Below are positions 33,108 to 44,166 of a DNA stretch of 64,000 nt, piece after piece. The notes under the pieces were generated by a model. That model searched no databases. It saw only the letters and a program-made list of their open reading frames with translations, and was not told where the DNA came from. Each line of letters starts with the position of its first letter. Within the stretch, counting starts at the first letter, position 1. The stretch is from the NCBI RefSeq assembly GCF_024166365.1, contig NC_064839.1, positions 15,362,878-15,426,877 on the forward strand, read 5' to 3'. The stretch is from Elephas maximus indicus (lineage: Eukaryota > Chordata > Mammalia > Proboscidea > Elephantidae). The translations under genes and the position numbers were made by a program.

Positions 33108-33380
33108 TCTTTTTTAAATAATTTTTATTGTGCTTTAAGTGAAAGTTTACAAATCAAGTCAGTCTCTCACATATAAACTTATATACACCTTACTCCATAC
33201 TCCCATTTACTCTCCCCCTAATGAGTCAGTCCACTCCCTCCTTCCAGCCTCTCCCTTCGTGACCATTTTGCCAGTTTCTAATCCCCACTACCCTCCCATC
33301 TCCCCTCCAAACAGGAGATGCCAACATAGTCTCAAGTGTCCACCTGGTGCAAATAGCTCACTCCTCATCAGCATCCCTCA
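33108..33380 (-). mobile_element. LINE 3'-end family copy, 5'-truncated
   Basis: Near-identical to the first ~270 bases of 6,436-7,250, from 'taatttttattgtgc' to 'agctcactcctcatcagca'. Few differences suggest a relatively recent insertion. Confidence 0.6.
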
Positions 33381-33551
33381 CTGAGAGAATTTTTGACTGG
33401 CTTATTTTCCTGAATGAAAATTGGGAATTTTTTTATTTTGTTTTATTCATTCCAACATTCTGATTTGAATGAACATTAGTTGAGTTTATGAAATTTGAAT
33501 TAAAAAAACTTACCCACTTAGTCCAGCATTCTGGACTGTTGTTGTTAATCT

Positions 33552-33716
33552 ACAGCAGTGACTCTCAGACTTTAGCGTCATCAGAATCACTTGGAGGTCC
33601 TGTTACAGTGAGATCGCTGGGCCCCACCCCTAGAGTTCCTGATTCCTGGCTCTGGGTCAGCCTGAGAATTCAGGTTTGTAACAAGTTCCCAGGGACCACA
33701 CTTTGAGGACCACTGC
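33552..33716. mobile_element. MER5A-type hAT-Charlie MITE
   Basis: Terminal inverted sequences 'cagtgactctcagact' and 'ctttgaggaccactg', with 'gctgggccccacccctagag' and 'acaagttcccagggaccac' inside, match MER5A as remembered. Flanks show a degraded 8-base duplication (about 6 of 8 positions). Confidence 0.85.
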
Positions 33717-33861
33717 CTTCAGCTTTCCTACTGCTGCCTACTTGACTGATTCAGATGCTAGGAAACAGGGCACTGCCCTGCTTCCTGTAGACTGAATTTG
33801 AAATAGCATTTGTCACATAGGAGCCAGACTTCCATTTAAGGTTGAGCATCCAGATGTGAAA

Positions 33862-34062
33862 GGAGCCCTGGTGGCGCAGTGGTTAAGTACTCAGCTGCCA
33901 ACCGAAAGGTTGGCTGTTCTCTTTGGGAGAAAGACGTGGCAGTCTGCTTCTGTAAAGATTACAGCCTTGGAAATCCTGTGGAGGCAGTTCTGTTGTGTCC
34001 CACAGGGTCACTATGAGTTGAAATACACTCGATGGCAACCAGTTTTGTTTGGTTTGATTTAT
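33862..34062 (+). mobile_element. AfroSINE, long type, with TSD
   Basis: Well-preserved head 'ggagccctggtggcgcagtg' and central module. Flanked by 'cagatgtgaaa' (33,851-33,861) and 'cagatatgaaa' (34,064-34,074). Confidence 0.93.
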
Positions 34063-36322
34063 TCAGATATGAAATAAACTTATTATTTTTAACCCATTGT
34101 AGGTGCTCAATAAATGTCTGTGGAAGGAGCAAAAGCATGCATGAACTATAAACTGTAAAGTGTGCACCTTAGAGGCAGCTACTGTGCTCAGTGTAAAAAG
34201 AAAATCGATAATGTTTAGAGTTAAGTCTTTTAGAGCACTTAGCTTTTTGACCCCCTTTACTTGGTTCATTTTCCTTAATGGCTTTGCGAGCTATTTTCTT
34301 GGCCTGTCTATGAATGAAGAACTTTTTTTTTTAACCTTCTTGGTGTAATCTTTATTATTTCCAAGTTCGTATTTTTTACACTTACACCAGTTTGTAAATT
34401 CAACGAATATTCTTCTAAGCCAAAGCGCACACTTTCAAAACCTTGCCTGCTATGTTCTGTCTAGTGCCTTGGCAAAATAAGTCAGGTTGACCTAACAGAG
34501 CCAGCCCTTCTCTGTCCCTGTAGCTTTGGGTACAGAAACAGGCATGATCATCGCTGAATTTGGAGCCTGTAATGAATAAGAGTTTTTAGTGACTGAGTTC
34601 ATGGTATGTTGTCAAAGCTGGAAGGCATCCTATCTACTCCATATCCCCTCATTCGTAGGTGGGGAAACCGAGGCCCACAGAAGGGAAGGGGTATGGCCAG
34701 AGTGAAGCAAACCCGGAGCCAAGATAAGAACGACCTAGTTCCTAATCTGACCTTCTCTAGATCATTGCTATCTCTGAGCTTTGCCAGGTTGACTTTAGAG
34801 ATTAGCTTTAAGGACTGAGGTTATAAGTGGTAAGAAAAATACAGAAGATGAACACGATCATGGTTAAGATGATTCCAGGAGAGGTGTTAAACAAATTTTT
34901 AAACACTGAATGAAACACTTAGATTCACTGTATACCAGATAGATAAACCATAGTGCTAGATGGCACTGAGGGTGGCTTAACACTCGCCAGCCATTTTTTT
35001 TAACTGCAAGAGAAATTAGGCAACATGATAAATTATCAAGGGAAATTGTGAGAAGTCCATTACTGAAGATAGACTTGGACTAGATATCCATGGTGGTTTG
35101 GAAAGAAGCTTTCTGTCTTAGTACTGGAACGAGAACAGATGACCCACTAGCTAAGGGGTGGCCACAGTTTTGTGAGAAGAGGACGGGCTAGTTTTACAGT
35201 TCTTTAATACTGTTTTGTAAATTTCCAGGAGTGCTATGACTTGGTGGTGAACATGGTTCACTCAGCTGAGTCAGTTTGTCTTGAAATGGCCTCATGATAA
35301 TAGGATGGATTTGCTTTTGACTCTTAGTTGGATTCATAGTAACCCAAATATAACTAATTTCTGAAACATGACTTTGTTTCTGCAGACAGCACTGTAGTAA
35401 TGCTCCGAATTGGCATTTCCTGGGAGCTTACTGAGCATGTGAAATGGGTAGAGCCCCTGTGTCTCTTCAGTCCCTTTGTCCAGCCAAGGTCCCAGTGCGT
35501 GCACTTCCTGAGATACACCATTAGAGCTTTCGGTTCTTTCCTTGTGGTTTCATGTTGGTGTTTTATTAATTTATTAATTATATCAAGAAGAAAGAACTGT
35601 TAGAATGGTGGTAGAGCGGCGGAGCAAACGGGTGTTTCAGAGCTCCTAAATCTGTGATCCAGGAAGGTAACTCAGTAAATCTTTGTGAATTGCTATCATC
35701 TAAAGTCATTAAAGAACATAAGCAAAAAAAAAAAAAAAACTCACTTTTTCAAAATATCTGTTAAGGGTATGTTTTGGGAGAAAAGTCAAGCCCTTCCTGA
35801 CCCACTCCCTGTGAATTGGAGTGAGGGACGTGCAGATAGCACAGCCTGGCCTTCCTGGTGAATGTTGGACACTGGGCACTCCAGCATTCTGTTTTGACGT
35901 GAACAAGCAATTGGAACTTTTCCCCCTTTCGTTGCAAGTGTCTCTTCTATATTGAACTCAGTTTTTCCATGTTTAACCCAAACATCTCAAATTTCTCCCT
36001 GGCAGATTGTCACATCCTGTTAGCTCATATGTGCTACCTAATTAGTGATATTCTTTTGTTTTTTTCTCCCCTTCTTGATAACATCACAGATGGGCAGTAC
36101 CCTCGGGGATTCAGGTGGGCTGAACTTGGCCTTATGGTGCTTCTGTCCTAATTCACCTTCTAAATGAAATGATTTGGGTTTCTGAAACCAGAGCAGTCGG
36201 CAGTTGCTCTAGACTTTTCTCAGCATAATCGGTTAGTGTTGGCCTGCTGTTAGGTACATGCAAGTGTAATCTCATCTGATCCTGTCATTTCAAATATTTT
36301 AATGCAATTTGGTTTTCACTAG

Positions 36323-36412
36323 GTGCATGTGAAGATTTCTTGGCAGTTTAGTGTGGAAACCATTGATCACCTGCCGTGATTTCTGCCTGCGTTGACAAGG
36401 GAGAGTGCCCAA
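36323..36412 (+). other. CEBPG: CEBPG exon 2, 5' UTR part, with start-stop uORF
   Basis: Follows the acceptor 'ttttcactag|g'. The only ATG before the main start is at 36,327-36,329 and is followed at once by TGA (36,330-36,332). It is an ATG-TGA element in weak context (T at -3). If splicing used the weaker AG at 36,346, the element would be removed. Confidence 0.65.
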
Positions 36413-36862
36413 ATGAGCAAGATACTGCAGCAAAACAGTACTCCAGGAGTGAATGGAATAAGTGTTATTCATACCCAGGCACATGCCAGTGGCTTACAGC
36501 AGGTTCCTCAGCTGGTGCCGGCTGGCCCTGGAGGAGGAGGCAAAGCTGTGCCTCCAAGCAAACAAAGCAAAAAGAGTTCACCTATGGATCGCAACAGTGA
36601 TGAGTATCGTCAGCGCAGAGAGAGGAACAACATGGCTGTGAAAAAGAGCCGGTTGAAAAGCAAGCAGAAAGCACAGGATACACTGCAGAGAGTGAATCAA
36701 CTCAAAGAAGAGAATGAACGGTTGGAAGCAAAAATTAAACTGCTGACTAAGGAATTAAGTGTACTTAAAGATTTGTTTCTTGAGCACGCACACAACCTTG
36801 CAGACAACGTGCAACCCATTAGCACTGAAAATACAGCAAATTCCAACAGTGCAGGACAGTAG
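36413..36862 (+). CDS. CEBPG: CCAAT/enhancer-binding protein gamma
   Basis: A 149-aa nuclear bZIP transcription factor encoded in a single exon. Residues 1-60 form a Gly/Ser/Pro-rich N-terminus without the classical C/EBP activation domain. The basic region spans about 62-90 with the bZIP signature N72...R80 in ERNNMAVKKSR. The zipper has leucines at 97, 104, 111 and 118. A short acidic/polar tail ends in SNSAGQ. C/EBP gamma binds CCAAT/C/EBP motifs as a homodimer or, mainly, as a heterodimer with other C/EBPs and ATF4, modulating stress and amino-acid genes. The start is the first in-frame ATG, since the upstream frame offers only TTG. Its context is weak (C at -3, A at +4), and a start-stop uORF precedes it. 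From memory, human is 150 aa and almost identical through the bZIP region, with differences mainly in the last ~12 residues. The frame is intact. Confidence 0.98.
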   Translation: MSKILQQNSTPGVNGISVIHTQAHASGLQQVPQLVPAGPGGGGKAVPPSKQSKKSSPMDRNSDEYRQRRERNNMAVKKSRLKSKQKAQDTLQRVNQLKEENERLEAKIKLLTKELSVLKDLFLEHAHNLADNVQPISTENTANSNSAGQ

Positions 36863-39860
36863 ACCTCCCCTTTTCCAAACGTCACAGCTCGTGGCTTGAA
36901 CGTTAAAGGTGTGACTTACACCACTCATATCAATGGCTAAATGTTGTCTCGTTCCATTATTCAAAGATCCGTTGAAGTTTGTGTTCTAGGATTAGCACTG
37001 AAGAGTTGATTAGCTAAACATGTTAGCCATGTAATTTGAATATTTGGTTTTAAATGATACGGATTTTTGTGGGGAACAAAAAAAATTTTTTAAGGTATGT
37101 GGTAAAAAAAAAAAAAATCTTGGACCTTGATGGTCTTGGTAAATCTTGAGACCCCAAGCGATACTGCTTTTTCAGGTGGACAGAAGGAATGGGGGCCTGG
37201 CAGATCAGGCAGCAGTTTCCTTGTTTTAGTGAGTATGGTTCCTTAGAAAGGTTGAATGCCATCTGTGTTAATATATTTGTGTTTTTTTCCTAAACTATGT
37301 ATTAAAAATCCTTAGAGCTATAGAAACTAATCACTTTGTAATTTGGAGTGATTTTATGTATAGCATAAATCCCATTTTAACGTAATTAGTACTTTTTTTT
37401 TCCAGCAAGTACAAGTTGTTTTTTAACAGCGATACCAGGTTGAGTAAAGAAACGTCACTGCATTTTGAAGGCAGTTTGCAGCCGATTGACTTAAAAATAT
37501 AATTAACATTTAGGAAGTAAATAGATTTTCTTTTTTCTTAAATACAAGTAAAGCATATTAGAATTACGCTTTTGGGATACCTTTGGGATATTGGATTCAC
37601 ATTATTTTGTTGCCTGAAAAAAATCGCAGTGGTTTAGAGAAACTTGCATACCACAATTTTAGTTTCTGCAGATGCTAGTGAAGTAGGCATTTTTGGGGTA
37701 ACATTTTGGCGGCCAAGTTAGTAAACATAGTGTCTTAACAGTTTGATCACACAGGCTACCGATCAGGACGTGGAATATTAACTCAGCAGGTAGTTTCTGC
37801 TGTGTTCGAAAGACCTGCTGTGGGGCGATGATTTTTAAAGGCAAGAATTTCTCGTGAAGGACCATTTTAGTATTTGATCTTCAGTAGCTGATTATTAGAC
37901 AAATGTATCCCCAACTCCATGCCATCTCCCAAAAATACTAGTCCAAAAAAAACTTGAAAGTGTAAGGTGTGAACTTTTAATTTATTTCACTTAAATACAT
38001 CTTTTTGTTATTTTTGTGACATTTCTTTTTCTAGTTGGTGGCTGCTCCTCCAGACTTTTTGTACCGCTGCTTCTGTTTATTCATTTGCATGCTTTTATGT
38101 TCCATAAATTATTTTAGATTGAAAATAGATAAAACTCAGGATATTGACATTTGTGTGGAGACTAAAAAATGGCCAATCACTAAAGTAAGGATTCTCTAGA
38201 GTCTGGCTTATAACCATGTTGGTAATTTTGATTGTCCTTGTTAACTGTTTTTTTTTTTTTTTTTTCCAGCACAATTCTAGCTCAGATTTGTTGGCTTTTT
38301 TTGTATTTTTTTTATGCCTGGGTTGGTGATGAGAGACTGAATCACATCTGATTAAAAAGTTTGTGTTACCAGGTATCTCATTTGAATATGACCATTTTTG
38401 GCCACATTACTGTTCATACAAGGAGGCAGCCGTTACGTAACTCAGTATAACCGAGGTGGCACCCTTGGGTTTGTGGAAGAGGGCTGATGTGCTGTTCTCC
38501 CATCCCGAAGACATCACAGTGCCTTGTAACTCAGCAGAGCCACTGTTAAAGCCACGGGCCCCTTGTGAATGTAAGAGACAGAAGCCTGGTGTTGTCGCAT
38601 GTGAGACACCGAGCCAGGAAACAGGATGGAGGTTTCCTTAGGGCCCAATACCAGTGTACTTTGGTTGGAGTATTGATCCACCTGTAAAGATTGATAGGCA
38701 TTTTGAATAACTAGGACACCCCACAGAATCTGTAATAGCTCATTGATCTTATCTAATTAGCCTGATTGGAGATGCAGTTAGTTCACTTGGCTCTTTAGAC
38801 ACCAATAGTAGGTGTTACATTTTCATGTTTTATTTACAAAAAAAAAAAAATCTTTCAGAAATTGATGTCCCTGTGGAATTGATGGTTACCAGTTATATGA
38901 ACTCACTTAACTATCTTGAAAAAGAAGTTTTAAGGAAATTGTCAGAGGTGTGTTCTCAATATTTTAAATCAGAATATAAGATTGGAACTTGTTGGAAAAA
39001 TTGATGCAAGCTTTCCTATTACCTATGCAAATACGAACTTTAGCACAGTGAATCAGTTATGCATAGATCTAAAATGTTAACCATTGTCTTGACTATCTTA
39101 CTGAACTGGTTGAGGGGGAAAGTTTTTAGTTCGGTAGATTAATCAGTATAAAATTGGGGGGAACCCGGAATGGGGAATGAGTGAGTTTGGAGCTTTGAGA
39201 ATTGTGAGATCACTTTTGTAACTCTTCTTCTGTGCTTTACCTTTCAGCTGTTAGGATTTGGTCTGCCCCTGCCGGCAGGCTCAGTGGTTTAGGCATCAGG
39301 CCTTGGAGCAGATTTCTAGCCGCATCTGCGTCTCCTGGGGTCAGTGCTGTTTGACTGGGTTGGGCTGCAGATGGTGAGATCAGGGCGGCTCTTCTTTCGT
39401 TTTTTTGAGACGTGAGCTGAGATACTTTGACATTCTTGCTAAGAATTGGTGAGATTTTAATGAAATATGACCAGATTTTTGAAATTCAGGTCATGAGTAT
39501 GAAAGTCTAAAATTTACATAAAAAGTAGAAGTATGTGCAATTTAATATTTGCTGTTAAAGGAGACTGTAGCGGCTTTTGATGTTTCTTAACCCCCATTAG
39601 AGAGCCTGGAACCTCGTACCTTAACAGCCCACTGAGCACTCACTGCTTTCGATGCCTTGGGAATGGGGGAAATGGTTTTTCTGTGTGACAAAAGCTAGGA
39701 AGGAGAAAGTCCCTTCTTTAGCTGTTAGATGTGTCTCAGGAAAAAGCACTGACTTGTTCCTTTTGTTCCTGACTTTCCTCAGTTTGTGACATGACTCTAT
39801 TTTTTAAAATATAATTTTATTTTTCAGTGAATTTGAAATAAAAAGAAAAAAAAAACTTTG
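36863..39860 (+). other. CEBPG: CEBPG 3' UTR
   Basis: About 3 kb of AT-rich sequence after the stop, free of recognisable AfroSINEs or LINEs. That absence contrasts with both flanks and fits a constrained transcribed UTR. The end is set by the AATAAA at 39,837 followed by a T/GT-rich stretch ('ctgtattttattgtgggttt'). Later AATAAA motifs at 40,134 and 40,449 could extend it. Confidence 0.65.
39837..39842 (+). terminator. CEBPG: Candidate CEBPG polyadenylation signal AATAAA
   Basis: Canonical hexamer with a downstream T/GT-rich element within ~50 bases. It lies about 3.5 kb after the exon 2 start. Confidence 0.6.
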
Positions 39861-40448
39861 GTAATCATAACTGTATTTTATTGTGGGTTTCTTTATATTA
39901 GATACCAAGAAAGCAGTCTAAATGTCAACCAGCTCTGAGGAGCAGCCAGATACCTGCTGTCTTTGGCGTTCCCAGCCCAGGGTGGGGGAACAGGCAGAGG
40001 TGCTTCTGTCCAAGTCTGGATTTCCCTTAGCGGACAGGAAAATGTTCCCTGAACATGGCATTTCAGTCACTTGGTCTGATCTAAACATGTATACTAGGAT
40101 AGAAAAAAAAAAAAAAAAAAGGATAGAGAAAGCAATAAATGGTGTTTCCGCTTAGACACCCTGTCTCTCAGTATATAATTTCCATTTTCAGAGTGATAAG
40201 TCACTAATTCTTATGTTTTGAGGTAGACAGTTAAGAATATAAAGTAAGGCCTTTCCCCCTTTCCCCCATAGTACAGTTTTATAATGTGTATAACATCTTC
40301 ATTAATGCGATGCCGTAGAGGATCTGTAGAGACGAATTTGCTGAATTCCTAACTGTTAAAAGTCCAGGCAGCCTGTTTGGAGCGTTTCAAGAGAAGATGC
40401 CATTGAGATACTTTTCTATGATGCTTCAGTTATTTTCATGCCTTGGGA

Positions 40449-40454
40449 AATAAA
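40449..40454 (+). terminator. CEBPG: Alternative distal polyadenylation signal AATAAA
   Basis: 'ccttgggaaataaatttct'. No repeats lie between it and the upstream signal, so a longer CEBPG 3' end is possible. Confidence 0.4.
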
Positions 40455-40698
40455 TTTCTACTTGTTGCATCTTAATGAAAATTGTAGTACAATTATTATG
40501 GGTAGTATGTCCCATTTTTATAAATTAGCTCAGATTTAAAATCCAGTAACTTGTCTGGGAATTTTCTCCAGGGTTTCTTTCTTTGTGAAGGTGCCAGCTC
40601 TTTTTTAATAAGAACACTTGTAGACCTGTTGCTATTTTGCTGCCTGTGTGTATCTGAACAGTTCGTATGTACTTTTCATGCACTCAGAGAACACTCCT

Positions 40699-41163
40699 GG
40701 AGTCATCTAGGGCTGCTATAATAGAAACACCACAAGTGGATGGCCTTAAAAACAGAAATTTATTCTCTCTCAGTCTGGGAGGCAGGAGTCCAAATTCAGG
40801 GCACCAGCTCCAGGGAAAGGCTTTCATTCTCTGTTGGTTCTGGGGGAGGGTTCCTGTCATCAGTCTTCCCCCAGGTCCAAAGGATGTGCTCTGCCACAGC
40901 CTTGTTTTCTTGGTGGTATGAGGTCCCCTGTCTCTTTTATATTTCAAATGATACTGATTTAAGACACAACCTAATCTTGTAGATTGAGTCCTGCCTCATT
41001 AGCATAACTGCCTGTAATCCTGCTTCATTAACATCTTAGAGGTAGGATTTACAACACACAGGAAAATCACATCAGAGGACAAAATGGTGGACAGTCACAC
41101 AGTACTGGGAATCTTAGCCTAGCCGAGTTGACAGATATTTTTGGAGGACACAGTTCATGACAA
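40699..41163 (-). mobile_element. MaLR-like solo LTR, second copy
   Basis: Collinear with 7,817-8,320, from 'gggctgctataatagaaac' to 'ggacacagttcatgaca'. Moderately diverged from that copy and slightly shorter. ORFs inside (40,667-40,982) are shadows. Confidence 0.6.
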
Positions 41164-41458
41164 ACACTAACTCCTAGATGTTCTTTTACTACAACATCCC
41201 AACTCACAGAGCCCTGGGCCTGAAAGCTACACAGAGGTGTGTAGAGAATTGGGGTTGTAGGATTGGGCTTGTAAAGGAATGGAGCTGTCAATGAGGCAGC
41301 CAAACGGTACCCTTTTTTCAAACCCCAACACCCAAGTCTTGCCACCACCTTCAAGGCAGCTATTTTAGCCAGACACTTTTCCACATCACCACTTTTCAGT
41401 TCTACCTCCAAAATGTATTTCTTGAGCCTTTTACAACTCCCCTGGCCCCACCCTAAGG

Positions 41459-41596
41459 TCCCAGGGTGGTGCAAATGGTTTGTGCTCCACTGGTAAAGGC
41501 TGGTGGTTTGAACTCACCCAGTGGCGCTGCAGCCAGAAGGCCTGGTGATCTACTTTTCTAAAGATTACGGCTAAGAGAACCCTATGGAGCAGTTCC
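41459..41596 (+). mobile_element. AfroSINE, long type, 3'-truncated
   Basis: Head 'ccagggtggtgcaaatgg' and central module present. It stops at 'tatggagcagttcc' without the tail. Confidence 0.85.
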
Positions 41597-41816
41597 TTTT
41601 TTACTCCAAGGCCTTCTTGGGACTGCTCCTTTTGTCTGAAATGTCTGTCTCCTCACTCACAACCCTTCCTGTCTCGGTACCCTGGTTTTCCAGACACAGT
41701 CAAATTATTTTCTTTCATGGCAGTTTGCAAGGGCAGGGATCATGTTTTTTTTTGTTTTTATCTTTCAGTCCTTTTTTTTTTTTTTTTTAATACTGTGATT
41801 ATATATATACATACAT

Positions 41817-41973
41817 GGAAACCCTGCTGGCATAGTGGTTAAGAGCTACGGTTGCTAACCAAAAGGTTGGCAGTTCAAGTCCACCAGGCGCTCCTTGGAA
41901 ACTGTATGGGGCAGTTCTACTCTGTCCTGTAGGGTCTCTATGAGTCAGAATCGACTCGATGGCAATGGGTTTA
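41817..41973 (+). mobile_element. AfroSINE, short type, left arm of inverted pair
   Basis: Complete copy. Its tail faces the tail of the next SINE only 7 bases away. Confidence 0.94.
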
Positions 41974-41980
41974 AATATAT

Positions 41981-42142
41981 AAAACCCAAAACAACCTGTT
42001 GCCGTTGAGTCAATTCTGACTCAGCGATCCTATAGCACAGAGTAGAACTGCCTCATAGGGTTACCAAGGAGCAGCTAGTGGATTCAACCTGCCCACCTTT
42101 TGGTTAGCAGCCGAGCCCTTAACCACTGCACCACCAGGGCCC
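41981..42142 (-). mobile_element. AfroSINE, short type, right arm of inverted pair
   Basis: Complete reversed copy ending 'ccaccagggccc'. With its neighbour it forms a near-complete inverted repeat. Confidence 0.94.
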
Positions 42143-42189
42143 TGTATCTGTGTGTGTGTATGTGTGTATAAATTTGCCGTTTTAAGTAT

Positions 42190-42725
42190 AAAACTGACAT
42201 TACATTCACCATATCGTGTAACCATCTCCACTTTCCATTTCCAAAAGTGTTCCATCACCCCAGAAATTCTATAGCCCTAAAGCAGTAACTCCGTCTGCCC
42301 CTCCCTCTTGCCCCTAGTAACCGCTAATAAACTTTGGTCTCTACGCATTTGCCAATTCTAGATATTTCACGTAAGTAGAATCATACAGTATCTGTCCTTT
42401 TGTGTCTGACTTAGCTCAGTATTTTTTCAAGGCTCATCCACGTGATAGCATGTACCAGAACTTCATTTTGCTTTATGGCTGAATAATATTCTACTGTATG
42501 TATATACCACATTTTGTTTATCCATCAATTGATGCACATGTGGGTGGTTTCCACCTTTCAGCTGTTGTGAATAATGCTGCAGTGAACATTGGTGTACATC
42601 TGAGTCCCCGCTTTCAATTCCTTTGACTATATACCTAGGAGTGGAATCGCTGGGATCACATGGTAATGTGATATTTAACTCTGAGGACTTGCCCAACTTT
42701 TCCACAGTGGCTGCACCATTTTACA
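42190..42725 (-). mobile_element. L1 ORF2 C-terminal region
   Basis: Antisense L1 landmarks: 'gaataatattctactgtatg', 'tttgtttatccatcaattga' and 'gtgaataatgctgcagtgaa'. Broken frame. Confidence 0.8.
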
Positions 42726-44019
42726 GCCCACCAGCATGGATCAGGGTTCCAGCTTTCTGGAAGGGTCTCTAATGAAGCTCTGTGCATTTCTGCAGAGGTT
42801 CAGGGTGACTTGGATTTGGATGCGTCTTCTGGAACTTGGGGTAGGGTAGGCAGCTACTATGGTCACTTGAGACCTGTGCTTTCAAAGAATGCCTTTGACC
42901 TATTGACCTGGGTTAAACCCAGTATCTCTCCTGAACAAACAGCGCTTAGTTTCTGAGAAGTTTCTCCTTGCTCTTTTTTGTCCACTTGGTTGATAGAGAA
43001 ATGGTTTTTGTGAACAGGCAGTTTTGGGATGGAATGTCTGAAGGGGAGGAGGAAGAAAGATGTTATATTCTGCTGTTTTTGGTTTTTTAATTAACAAAAC
43101 TAAACAGAGGAGGAAGAAAGATGTTATATTCTGCTGTTTTTGGTTTTTTAATTAACAAAACTAAACAGTCCATTTAGAATTTCAACCCAACTTTTAACTG
43201 GTTTTATCCCTGGGATGGGGGAACTGAAACCTTACCCATTAGAACATGCCTATCCCAGGCATAGCTGGGGTAGAAAAATGTTTGGCAAACACATACTTTC
43301 CTGACACTCAGAAAGACACAGTTATTAGCCAAACTGCACAATGCCACAAATGGATGACTTAGGGAATGTATCTGTGTACCAACAGAAAACCCTAAACGCA
43401 TCTTACAAATATAAGAAGCAAATAAGATAAATGGTGATTCGGAGCTGAGATTGGCTGTATTATTTCAATGTGGCCACATTAAAAGTACTTTTGTTTATTG
43501 GCATGGAAGAAATCAGTGTGTGCTAAACTCTTCAGTGACTTCTCTAAGTGGTTCTAGGTTGGGCTACAGAATTTGTTGCATTGTGGTTTTAGATCTCTGG
43601 CGTCTTTTCTTCTCCCTTGCCCTTCGTTCGGGCTTAGAAACTCCTGGGTGAAAGCGCTGTGAGGAAGCAAGCAGAAATGGGGTACAGAATTCTAAAGGCT
43701 GGCTCCAGGGGTGGGGGCGGTTTTTGTGGGACTGTGAAGAATCAGACAATCAGAAGGAAGAACATGTGTTCTACTGGCAGGGATCAGGCCCAGCTGGGCC
43801 CTGGATGGCTCACTCATGGCTCCAGAGAGCGGGCTCAAGCTCAGGGAAGACCAGTGGTCTCAAGGTGTGGAAGGAGGAGAAAGCTCACTTTTGCCCTGGC
43901 GCTGCCTTAGCGTCTCTCAGATGTTGGCTTTGCTGGTTACATCCCACATGAGCAGGAAATCAAGGGTAACAAATCTCTGCAAGTCTGAAGTTCCAAATAA
44001 CTGCTCCTAAACGGGCCTT
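42726..44019. other. Intergenic spacer between CEBPG and PEPD
   Basis: No gene. Contains the 61-base tandem duplication at 43,046-43,167. GC content rises toward the right from about 43.6 kb. Confidence 0.5.
43046..43167. repeat. Perfect 61-base tandem duplication
   Basis: The unit beginning 'gaggaggaagaaagatg' and ending 'aaaactaaaca' is repeated without a mismatch at 43,107. Confidence 0.98.
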
Positions 44020-44166
44020 GGAGCCCTGGTGGTGCAGTGGTTAAAGCTTGGTTGCTAACCAAGAGGTCGGCAGTTCAAATCCACCAGCTGCTCCTTGGAA
44101 ACCCTATGGGGCAGTTCTACTCTGTCCTAGAGGGTCGCTGAGTCGGAACGGACAGCAGTGGGGGCT
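44020..44166 (+). mobile_element. AfroSINE, short type
   Basis: Head to tail with a small deletion in the 'gggtcgctgagtcgg' part. It is the last SINE before the PEPD body. Confidence 0.92.

Larger units (their letters stand above)
29914..36322 (+). other. CEBPG: CEBPG intron 1
   Basis: GT donor 'gtaagg', acceptor 'ttggttttcactag'. The first ~460 bases are still CpG island. Further on are AfroSINEs at 31,345-31,508, 32,300-32,497 and 33,862-34,062, an ancient repeat at 32,600-32,860, a LINE 3' copy at 33,108-33,380 and a MER5A-type element at 33,552-33,716. From 34,063 to 36,322 I see no gene and little clear repeat apart from a possible MIR remnant at 34,625-34,700. An alternative weaker acceptor lies at 36,346. 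Confidence 0.65.

Noticed and set aside
33862-33930. tRNA-like head of AfroSINE as a tRNA gene
   Set aside because: Only A/B-box-like promoter sequence of a SINE. No cloverleaf or proper 3' half.
36392-36412. N-terminal extension of CEBPG by seven codons
   Set aside because: The extension starts at TTG, and the first in-frame ATG is 36,413, matching the known MSKI start.
40667-40982. 80-90 aa ORFs on both strands
   Set aside because: They fall inside the MaLR-like LTR that also occurs at 7,817-8,320.
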